Of a DNA stretch of 64,000 nucleotides, positions 57,763 through 64,000 are shown one piece after another. The notes below the pieces were generated by a model. It searched no databases and was not told where the DNA came from. It saw only the letters and a program-made list of their open reading frames with translations. Positions within the stretch are counted from its first letter, which is position 1. Every line of letters starts with the position of its first letter. This DNA comes from Phycisphaerales bacterium (GTDB lineage: Bacteria; Planctomycetota; Phycisphaerae; Phycisphaerales; UBA1924). The stretch covers positions 1-64,000 of the forward strand of contig JAFIFZ010000079.1 in the NCBI GenBank assembly GCA_020831775.1. Direction: 5' to 3'. A program made the translations under genes and the position numbers.

Positions 57763-58950
57763 TCACCCCGCCAGCAGGCGGGCGAGGATGTCGATGCCTT
57801 CTTCGAGCATCTCGGGCCGGGTCGCGTAGCTGACGCGGAAGTGCGTGTCGCGGGCGCTGAAGATCGAGCCGGGGATGATGATCACCCGCTCCTTGATCGC
57901 CCGCTCGATGAACTCCGTCGCGGTCAGGCCCAGGCGTTCGGGCACCTTCGGGAAGGCGTAGAAGGCGCCGCCGGGAACGGCGATCTCGGTGTGTGCGCCG
58001 AGCTTTTCGATCACCATGTCTCGCCTGCGCTTGTACTCGGCGATGTGATCGGACATGTCGATGTCCAGCGCGTCGATGCACCCCCACTGCGCGATCGACG
58101 GCGCGCACACGAAGGTGTACTGCTGCAGCTTGAGCATCTGCTCGATCAGCCCCTTGGGGCCCGCGGCGTAGCCCATTCGCCAGCCCGTGCACCCGAAGGT
58201 CTTGCCGAACCCGCGGATCAGCAGCACATCCTCCGATGCGCCAGCGAGGCGGGCGGGGCTGGGGATGCGCGGGGCCTTCGGCTCGGCCTTTGAAGTGTCG
58301 GTCATCGCCTCGGGGTAGGCGAACTCGTCGTAGATCTCGTCGGAGATCAGCAGCACGCCCTTGCGGCGGCAGAGGTCGAGGAGCTCTTCGCAGTCGCGCC
58401 GCGGGGGGACGATGCCGCAGGGATTGCTGGGGGAGTTGAACAGCACGGCCTTGGTGCGTGCGGTGATGAGTGGCTCGACCCGTTCTGCGGTCATGCGGAA
58501 GTCGGGGTAGGTGTCGCAGAGGACGGCCTTGCCGCCGCACATTTTGGCGACGTGCGGGTACATCACGAAGTAGGGGTCTGGGATGACGATCTCGTCGCCC
58601 GGGTCGAGCAGGGCGAGCATCGCGAGCAGGAGCGAGCCGCTGGTGCCCGATGAGATCATGAGGCCGGGGCCGCCCTGGTCGCCGGCGCCTTTCCAGCCCA
58701 GATCCCAGGCGAGGTGGCGGGCGATGCGCTCGCGGAGGGGCTCGATCCCCTGGGTGACGGTGTAGCCGTTCTGGTCGGACTCGATCGCGTTGATCGCGGC
58801 CCGTTTGAGGCGCTCGGGCACCGGGAAGTCCGGCTGGCCGATCGAGAGGTTGATGGGGTTCTTGATCGTCCGCGCAAGGTCGAAGGCCTTGCGGATGCCC
58901 GACGCGTCGATGGAGCGCGAGCGCGCGGAGATCAGGCGGTCGGTGTCCAT
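57763..58950 (-). CDS. PLP-dependent class I aminotransferase (aspartate/aromatic type)
   Basis: This 395-residue enzyme has NLSIGQPDFPVP near the N-terminus, SSGTSGSLLL in the cofactor phosphate region, NSPSNPCG, LISDEIYDEF with the pyridine-contacting Asp, and the PLP Lys in RGFGKTFGCTGWRMGY. The C-terminal Arg region is FRVSYATRPEML. It belongs to the aspartate aminotransferase Ig subgroup; the exact substrate cannot be read from sequence alone. It lies 19 nt after the small basic protein gene on the same strand. Confidence 0.93.
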   Translation of the reverse strand: MDTDRLISARSRSIDASGIRKAFDLARTIKNPINLSIGQPDFPVPERLKRAAINAIESDQNGYTVTQGIEPLRERIARHLAWDLGWKGAGDQGGPGLMISSGTSGSLLLAMLALLDPGDEIVIPDPYFVMYPHVAKMCGGKAVLCDTYPDFRMTAERVEPLITARTKAVLFNSPSNPCGIVPPRRDCEELLDLCRRKGVLLISDEIYDEFAYPEAMTDTSKAEPKAPRIPSPARLAGASEDVLLIRGFGKTFGCTGWRMGYAAGPKGLIEQMLKLQQYTFVCAPSIAQWGCIDALDIDMSDHIAEYKRRRDMVIEKLGAHTEIAVPGGAFYAFPKVPERLGLTATEFIERAIKERVIIIPGSIFSARDTHFRVSYATRPEMLEEGIDILARLLAG

Positions 58951-58969
58951 AGGAAGATCTGCCGAGCGA

Positions 58970-59128
58970 TCACTCGGTGATCTTGGTCTTGGGCAGACCG
59001 AGCACGCCCTGCTTCTTTGCGTCGAACTTCTTGGCGTCCTTCAGGCGGGCGATGCGCTCAGCGCGGGTGTACACGCTGCGCTTGCCGGCGAGGGCGCCTT
59101 TGATTTTCAGTGATGGGTCGAGGCTCAT
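58970..59128 (-). CDS. PVC-type small basic protein
   Basis: This 52-residue protein reads MSLDPSLKIKGALAGKRSV and ends GVLGLPKTKITE. It matches the short, very basic protein shared by planctomycetes, verrucomicrobia and chlamydiae and suspected to be ribosome-associated. The ATG at 59128 has GGAG ~8 nt upstream; the frame runs further 5' without a better start. This is the best lineage marker in the window. Confidence 0.88.
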   Translation of the reverse strand: MSLDPSLKIKGALAGKRSVYTRAERIARLKDAKKFDAKKQGVLGLPKTKITE

Positions 59129-59189
59129 CGGTCCGCTCCGCGTCTTGATCAGGCCCGAGGAGGATCTGCCTCCCCGGGCGGGTTTGGTG

Positions 59190-60077
59190 TCAGTCCGGCC
59201 TGTAGAGCTCCCAGTTGGTTCGGGCGAGGTCGACGGTCCCCTGCCGCTCCCTGCGCCACTGCGAGCCCAGCCTTGCCGCCTGTTCCTGGAGGCGTTCGCG
59301 CTGGCTCCGCATGGCGCTGAAACGGGCGCCCGGAACCGCCAGATCGATCGCGTACAGGTCGAAGCGGTCAGAATCATTGGTCGCCCCGCCGCCGGAATCC
59401 ACCGAGCCGGGCCGTGTCATGACCGCCAGAGCGGGCAGGCCCCGCTCGCTGAGATACGGCACCAACTCCGTCGCCTCGGGCCTGGGGACATTCGAGGCGA
59501 GTTTCAGGTAGTTCAGCCCCCCCTCTCGCGGGTCTTCCGACAGGGCGCCTTCGGGCCCGATGAACGCGGCGGTGGCGATCGGGCCTTCCGGATCGGCGGG
59601 CGTGGGCGTGGGCCGGGCCTGGCTCCGAGTCTCTTCAGGCTCACTGGATCTGGTGTTATCGGGCTCGGTGGGTCTTTCCCGGCGCGGCTCGGGCCGGGGT
59701 CGGACTGTCGGTTCGTTGTCGAACGACGGAGGATTGGTCGCCAGCGGGTCGGGGCCGCGGGCGAGCCCCCCGGCCGGGCCGGGGTCGATGAGGCCGAACT
59801 CGCGGAGGGTTTCCTGCTCGCCCCGCCCGAAGCCGACTTTGTACGCGACGACCCAGGTCACGACCGCCAGCAGCAAGGCGGCGCTGGCAAAGGCGTAGAC
59901 CGCCGTGATCGGCACGCTGATGCGCCCGGGGGGAGGGGGCTCGGCGGGGTCTTTCAGGACGGCGGGGTGGACCTTGCGGGCCGAGGGCTCCGAGGGCGCA
60001 TGCAGATCGGGCGCCCCGCCCTGACGGCTGAGCACCTCGAATAGAGGAGGGCTGGAGCGTTTACCGGCCACGCGCAC
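59190..60077 (-). CDS. Single-pass membrane protein of unknown function
   Basis: This 295-residue protein probably starts at GTG 60077. The N-terminal cytoplasmic segment (~1-55) includes PPLFEVLSRQGG. One membrane helix (~58-80) is followed by a Pro/Arg-rich linker and a C-terminal globular part (GGLNYLKLASNV, ERGLPALAVM, FDLYAIDLAVPG) that resembles a small SPOR-like alpha/beta unit. The family is not identified. It is upstream of the small basic protein on the same strand and divergent from nuoI. Confidence 0.75.
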   Translation of the reverse strand: MRVAGKRSSPPLFEVLSRQGGAPDLHAPSEPSARKVHPAVLKDPAEPPPPGRISVPITAVYAFASAALLLAVVTWVVAYKVGFGRGEQETLREFGLIDPGPAGGLARGPDPLATNPPSFDNEPTVRPRPEPRRERPTEPDNTRSSEPEETRSQARPTPTPADPEGPIATAAFIGPEGALSEDPREGGLNYLKLASNVPRPEATELVPYLSERGLPALAVMTRPGSVDSGGGATNDSDRFDLYAIDLAVPGARFSAMRSQRERLQEQAARLGSQWRRERQGTVDLARTNWELYRPD

Positions 60078-60132
60078 AGTCTAAGTCGCTTCGGCTCGGC
60101 GCGACGGGGCGCGAAGGCTACCATCCGGCCAC

Positions 60133-60678
60133 ATGGCGATCCGCGACGAAGAGATCATCCCGATCAGTACCAAGCCGCTGAACCGGCTCGAAAGCGTCTA
60201 CCTGCCCGAGATCTTCAAGGGTTTCGGGACGACGCTCCGCCACATGTTCACCAGCTGGGGCCAGGGCAGAACCAGCCGCACGATCCAGTACCCCGAGGAA
60301 CGGCGGGAGCACTACCACCCGCTGGACGGCGGGCAGGAGATCAGCACCTTCCGCGGCTTCCACCGGCTCAACCGCGACGAGCAGGGCAGGGTCAAGTGTG
60401 TCGCGTGCATGATGTGCCCGACGATCTGCCCGGCCAACTGCATCCACATCGAGGCCGCCGAGAGCCCCTGGGATGACCGCGAGAAGTACCCGGCGAAGTT
60501 CGAGATCGACGAGCTGCGCTGCATCTTCTGCGGGATGTGCGAGGAGGCTTGCCCGGTCGACGCGATCGAGCTGACGACCGAGTACGACATCGTGGGCAAG
60601 AGCCGCCAGGAAATGATCTTCGACAAGAACAAACTTTTGCACATGTACGACATCACGATCGGCCGCAAGCCGATGTAG
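60133..60678 (+). CDS. nuoI: NADH-quinone oxidoreductase subunit I (NuoI), two [4Fe-4S] ferredoxin
   Basis: This 181-residue protein carries two ferredoxin motifs, CVACMMCPTICP and CIFCGMCEEACP, which bind clusters N6a and N6b of complex I. The N-terminal helix (LPEIFKGFGTTLRHMF) and HRLNRDEQGRVKC are characteristic of NuoI and not of free ferredoxins. No other nuo gene lies nearby in this window, so the complex I genes are scattered or this copy is isolated. The HAD gene begins 5 nt after its stop. Confidence 0.94.
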   Translation: MAIRDEEIIPISTKPLNRLESVYLPEIFKGFGTTLRHMFTSWGQGRTSRTIQYPEERREHYHPLDGGQEISTFRGFHRLNRDEQGRVKCVACMMCPTICPANCIHIEAAESPWDDREKYPAKFEIDELRCIFCGMCEEACPVDAIELTTEYDIVGKSRQEMIFDKNKLLHMYDITIGRKPM

Positions 60679-60683
60679 TGTCC

Positions 60684-61016
60684 ATGGTTGTCGCGCTGGA
60701 CATCGACGGGACGATCGACCAACACCCCGAGTTTTTCGCGCACCTGTCCGAGTCGCTGGTCAGCGCCGGGCACAGGGTGGTCGTGATCACCTTCCGCGAA
60801 AACGAGCGGGAGACGGCGGCGGCGCTGGACGCCTGGGGCATCCGCTACCACGAGCTGATCGTCAACGATCTGGACGAACAGCACTCCGTCGGCGTGCTGG
60901 AGTGGAAGGGCGTTGTCTGCACCCGGCTCGGCGTCGATGTCTTCTTCGAGGACGACGCCGAGGTGCTGGCGCATGTGCCGGCGGGTGTCGTCTGCTTCAG
61001 CCCGTTCATGCGGTGA
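60684..61016 (+). CDS. HAD-superfamily small phosphatase-like protein
   Basis: This 110-residue protein has HAD motif I VALDIDGTID, motif II VVVITFREN, and motif IV DVFFEDDAEVL; a Lys in EWKGVVC may serve motif III. The size suits a capless 5'-deoxynucleotidase-type HAD. The start is ATG 60684, 5 nt after nuoI, with no separate ribosome site, so coupling to nuoI is likely. The substrate is unknown. Confidence 0.8.
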   Translation: MVVALDIDGTIDQHPEFFAHLSESLVSAGHRVVVITFRENERETAAALDAWGIRYHELIVNDLDEQHSVGVLEWKGVVCTRLGVDVFFEDDAEVLAHVPAGVVCFSPFMR

Positions 61017-61056
61017 GTGACGCCGCTCCGGACGGCTCGTTCCGGGGGCTGGCCGA

Positions 61057-61272
61057 TCACTTCTCGTAAACGATCAGGATGAACAGGTCCGAGGGCCGGA
61101 AGGTCCGCCCCGAAGAGGAGGCGGGCAAATCCTGGCGGGCGAGGGTCTGCGGGGCGATGTTGCCCTGGATCGAGACCACCTTGACCTTGTTTTCCTCGAT
61201 CCAGGTGTTGACCTCGCGTTCGAGGACCGACTGTTCCCCTTCGATGCCGACGAAAACTTTGATCTGCTGCAT
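61057..61272 (-). CDS. Small conserved-looking protein of unknown function (71 aa)
   Basis: The ATG at 61272 has a strong GGAGG 6 nt upstream. The 71-residue protein begins MQQIKVFVGIEGEQSVLE and contains WIEENKVKVVSIQGNIAPQT, a beta-alpha-beta pattern like a small sensor or regulator. No family name is known to me. It converges on the HAD gene and is divergent from 61444-62316. Confidence 0.75.
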   Translation of the reverse strand: MQQIKVFVGIEGEQSVLEREVNTWIEENKVKVVSIQGNIAPQTLARQDLPASSSGRTFRPSDLFILIVYEK

Positions 61273-61443
61273 GGCGGTCCTCCAGTTGAACAAAGCCGGC
61301 GGTGACGATCCCTGCGAATCGCCGGCGGGTCGGGATCTTCACACACCCGGGGGCCCGAGGCAAGCGCCCTGTCGGCGAGGCGAGCCGGAGCCGGGTCCGG
61401 ATAGCATGTGTCCACTCCCGGGACTCCGGAGGTCCGACACCCA

Positions 61444-62316
61444 ATGAAGAGCGGCTACATCTTTCGAGTCTACCTGACCGTTGCGCTCCTTGCGGTTGCG
61501 TTGATCCTCGCGGCCTTGGCGTTCTTCGTCGGCGGGGTGGGGTGGGACGAGTTCGCGACGAACCTGGCCTCGGAGCTGACGGCGATCGCCCTGATCGTGC
61601 TCATCGTCGACTGGATGCTCGAGCGGAACAAGCTGCGGGAGGAGGCCCAGCGGATCGCCTGGTCGATGTTGCACGACATCGACCACGCCGTGTGGGTCTG
61701 GCAGGGCGGGCGCAGGGAATTCCACCTCGACGAGCTCGTGGCGCTCCTGGAGATGGTCGAGGACAAGGACCCGATCCCCCCGTTTACGCAGAACCTGCTG
61801 GCGAACCTTGGCGTGCGGGCGAGCGACACGCTCCGGCTCCAGTCGAGGATTTTCGGGATCCACAAGCGGCTCAAGCAGTCGATGATCTACCTCAAGAGCT
61901 TGGGGCAGATGCGCGAGATGGAGGACCTGATGCCCCCGTCGTTCGTCGTCGACGCATTGAAGTCTGCGATCACGCAGTTGGCGGCCGTGACCGGGCAGGG
62001 GCTGCACCCCGGGGAGTTCGGGGTGGCTCGGACATTCAGAGACGCATCTCCGGAGGCCCAGCGGGCGAGGTACATGGGGATCGAGCAGGACCCGTTCATG
62101 GAGGGGACGCGCTGGCCGGTGGCGGGCGTCGCCAGACGACCGCGATCCGCGGACCCGAGGCCGCCGGTGCGCGGCGCGGCTCCGGAAGAAGAGCCCCGGC
62201 CAGCGGACCCGGCGCCACGGCGCCGGAGCAACCGCCCAGAATCAGGGGGAGAAAATCCGGACGCCGAGGGCACGGATGAAAGCGGGCCAGGCGGGAGCGG
62301 AAGAAGGGAAGATTGA
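61444..62316 (+). CDS. Membrane protein with two N-terminal helices, unknown function
   Basis: This 290-residue protein has two membrane helices (~5-28 and ~37-57, the second followed by DWMLERNKLREEAQRIAW). A cytoplasmic helical domain (~60-200) and a disordered Pro/Arg/Glu-rich tail follow. GGAGG lies 11 nt upstream, a long but usable spacing. The topology recalls small signalling scaffold proteins, but no family is recognised. Confidence 0.75.
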   Translation: MKSGYIFRVYLTVALLAVALILAALAFFVGGVGWDEFATNLASELTAIALIVLIVDWMLERNKLREEAQRIAWSMLHDIDHAVWVWQGGRREFHLDELVALLEMVEDKDPIPPFTQNLLANLGVRASDTLRLQSRIFGIHKRLKQSMIYLKSLGQMREMEDLMPPSFVVDALKSAITQLAAVTGQGLHPGEFGVARTFRDASPEAQRARYMGIEQDPFMEGTRWPVAGVARRPRSADPRPPVRGAAPEEEPRPADPAPRRRSNRPESGGENPDAEGTDESGPGGSGRRED

Positions 62317-62460
62317 CGCCGGGTGTTCTTCGGCGTTGACTGATGTACACGCGTCCGAGTCGCCCGGAGAGGAGACTGGGGCGCCCCGACCCCCTCAACT
62401 GGTGGAGGGGCGGATAGATCGATGGGCCGACGGCCCGGACGCAACCGAAAGGATCTTGCA

Positions 62461-63537
62461 ATGAAGTATCGGATCAGCTCGTGCCTGCTCGCCGCTGGCG
62501 TGGCGGTTTCCGCCGCCCAGGCGCAGAGCGTTCCCGCCTCCATGTACACCGACAACACGGTGATGGTGGCTCATGTCAACCTGATGCAACTGAACCCGCA
62601 GGCGATCAAGAGCTCGGTGCGGGCGATGATCGACCGACCGGCGCTTGAGGCGGCGGGCGCGGATGTTTCGTTCATCCCGATGCTCGAACAGCAGCTCAAC
62701 CAGGTCGACCAGATGGGCATGTTCATGATGATGTTCACCGGGGCCGGGGCGAACACCGTGACGATGGTCATGGACATGGACCCCGAGGCGCTGGAAGAGG
62801 AGCCGACTGTCCGCGTGGTCATGCCCGTGGCCAACGAGCAGGCCCAGGACCAGATGATGCAGATGGTGGCGATGTTCGGCGCCGGCGCCGGGCTGATGGC
62901 CTCGGCGCATCAGGAGAACAACGAGCACTACATCGTGATGTACCAGCCCGGGCAGGGCAACCCGCTGGAAGGCAACGGCAACGCCTCCCGTCGCGGGGCG
63001 TTCAGCGAGGCGTTCGGCCCGATGGGCGAGACCTCCGTGCTCCGCTTTGCGATGATCCCCACCGAGGGGCTGCGCAAGCAGGCGAAGGAGAACCTTGACG
63101 AGCTGGAAGACCCCGAGCAGCGCAAGGTCGTCGAGGCGCTGATGAGGTCTGAGTGGTTCGGCGGTTCGCTGAACATCGGCAACGAGCCCTCGATCAACTT
63201 CAGCGCGAAGGTCGACGGCGAGAGCGCCGATCACATCATCGCCGCCCACACCAGCGCCATGGACCAGGTGGGCGAGATGCTCCGCAAGCGCGAGGCGGAT
63301 CTGATCGAGGCCGGCAAGCTGAAGGCCGACGGCGTCCGCCCGACCGACCTTGCCAACCACCTGAGGGCCATCACCCGCCCGACGCGGGAGGGCGGCCTGC
63401 TCCGTATCTCGCTGACCCACACCGAGCTGCGGGACACCACCACGCTGCTGATCCGCGCCTCGCAGGAGAACGAGGAGGGCTTCATGGAGCTCTTCGAGAG
63501 CCTGGGCGAGGGCTTCGGCGTGCCGCGCGGCTTCTGA
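62461..63537 (+). CDS. Secreted Met-rich protein of unknown function (358 aa)
   Basis: The ATG at 62461 has AAGGAT 8 nt upstream and opens a Sec signal peptide (~1-22, cleavage near AAQAQS). The mature protein begins VPASMYTDNTVMVAHVN and contains an unusual Met-dense stretch (QVDQMGMFMMMFTGAG, then QMMQMVAMFGAGAGLM). Its second half is acidic and helical. It resembles the secreted 475-residue protein at 53022 only in general type. An intrinsic terminator follows at 63576. Confidence 0.8.
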   Translation: MKYRISSCLLAAGVAVSAAQAQSVPASMYTDNTVMVAHVNLMQLNPQAIKSSVRAMIDRPALEAAGADVSFIPMLEQQLNQVDQMGMFMMMFTGAGANTVTMVMDMDPEALEEEPTVRVVMPVANEQAQDQMMQMVAMFGAGAGLMASAHQENNEHYIVMYQPGQGNPLEGNGNASRRGAFSEAFGPMGETSVLRFAMIPTEGLRKQAKENLDELEDPEQRKVVEALMRSEWFGGSLNIGNEPSINFSAKVDGESADHIIAAHTSAMDQVGEMLRKREADLIEAGKLKADGVRPTDLANHLRAITRPTREGGLLRISLTHTELRDTTTLLIRASQENEEGFMELFESLGEGFGVPRGF

Positions 63538-63575
63538 CCGATCCCGGTCCTTCGCTCTTCAATGCATCAACACAG

Positions 63576-63603
63576 CGCCCCGGCTTTTCGCCGGGGCGTT
63601 TTT
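63576..63603 (+). terminator. Intrinsic terminator
   Basis: A 9-bp GC stem (63576-63584 with 63590-63598, 5-nt loop) is followed by TTTTT, 38 nt after the stop of the secreted protein gene. This is a canonical rho-independent terminator on the plus strand. Confidence 0.92.
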
Positions 63604-63622
63604 CATGCGCTGCCGATGATGT

Positions 63623-64000
63623 TCAGCGAACCGGGAAGAGCGCCTCGGCGAGCATGCGGTGGAAGTGGTGGACGCCCTGCTCGCGCGTCGGCGAGTAGCG
63701 CCCGCGCGAGTAGATCCGGGAGCGGACGCCGCGCTGCACCTGCTCGACGACCGCCTCGTCCTCGCGTTCGACCTTGTCGAGCTCGGCGCCGGCGCCCTTG
63801 TCGAGGCGGGATTCGTCGGCGACATAGGTCAGGAAGGAGACCTTGGTCAACGCCGGGCCGAGAGGGCGGACGATGTTGACCGAGCAGCCCCACGGGTAGA
63901 AGTTGAGCATGGTATTGGGCCAGAGCCACCAGTAGTACGCCGCGACGCGCCGGCCGCTGTCGGGGTGGTCGTCCGGGATCTGGAAACAGTCCTCAGCGCC
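63623..64000 (-). CDS. Rieske-type aromatic-ring-hydroxylating oxygenase alpha subunit, C-terminal part (partial)
   Basis: The frame is open to the window edge, so the N-terminal Rieske domain and most of the catalytic domain are missing. The visible 125 residues include AAYYWWLWPNTMLNFYPWGC, then IVRPLGPALTKVSFLTYV, DKVEREDEAVVEQVQRGV and YSPTREQGVHHFH. These match the C-terminal helix-grip catalytic domain of alpha subunits of the choline-monooxygenase or carnitine-oxygenase type. The mononuclear iron ligands would lie upstream. The substrate is unknown. Confidence 0.85.
   Translation of the reverse strand, partial: GAEDCFQIPDDHPDSGRRVAAYYWWLWPNTMLNFYPWGCSVNIVRPLGPALTKVSFLTYVADESRLDKGAGAELDKVEREDEAVVEQVQRGVRSRIYSRGRYSPTREQGVHHFHRMLAEALFPVR

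Noticed and set aside
1-64000. CRISPR arrays, tRNA or rRNA genes
   Set aside because: No regularly spaced direct repeats, cloverleaf-like segments or rRNA signatures were noticed on either strand. A tRNAscan or Infernal run would settle this.

Overview
The window is high-GC bacterial chromosome. It most likely comes from a planctomycete, probably of the Phycisphaerae. The pointers are a PVC-type small basic protein (58970-59128), short GC-rich palindromic repeats of a style I associate with planctomycetes, a two-partner-secretion giant adhesin, menaquinone-type methyltransferase and complex I genes, and many secreted or membrane proteins of unknown function. The assignment is inferred from gene content, not from a marker phylogeny. 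The first ~90 bases are C-rich low-complexity sequence that looks like a contig end.

Layout. Positions 126-13522 (minus strand) hold a two-partner secretion system: tpsB, then the 3749-residue secreted adhesin tpsA, which contains a ~0.92-kb tandem repeat. Positions 13791-33214 (minus strand) hold the membrane-complex and regulatory half of a type VI secretion system (T6SS). In transcription order these are an unrecognised 660-residue protein, a TssJ-like lipoprotein, a membrane-anchored pseudokinase ending in an FGE/TagR-like domain, a TagH-C-terminal-like protein without FHA, TssK, TssL, TssM, and TagF fused to a second FGE/TagR-like domain. No sheath, baseplate, Hcp, VgrG or ClpV gene is present, so those must lie elsewhere. 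A small lipoprotein gene sits on the opposite strand inside the cluster.

Positions 33474-36786 hold a hybrid histidine kinase, a LuxR-type response regulator and an esterase interrupted by an in-frame TAG, all joined by ATGA or GTGA overlaps. Positions 37217-39661 hold thrS, preceded by a previously hidden threonine-rich leader peptide and a terminator-like hairpin. This looks like transcription attenuation of a threonyl-tRNA synthetase gene and is the most interesting regulatory candidate in the window. nrdR is divergent from it and is followed by a cytochrome c gene, then scoA, a dienelactone hydrolase and scoB.

Positions 43221-54449 carry small membrane proteins, a zinc-ribbon protein, an M19 dipeptidase, a low-recognition cluster with a duplicated gene start, an M48 protease, ubiE/menG, a B12-fold protein lacking the ligand histidine, and an ECF sigma/anti-sigma-like pair. 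Positions 54509-64000 carry typA, a composite palindromic repeat island, an alpha/beta hydrolase, an aminotransferase, the PVC small basic protein, nuoI, a HAD protein, several hypotheticals and the 3' part of a Rieske-type oxygenase that runs off the window.

Many long open frames lie antisense to these genes. They are GC-bias shadows and were not annotated.
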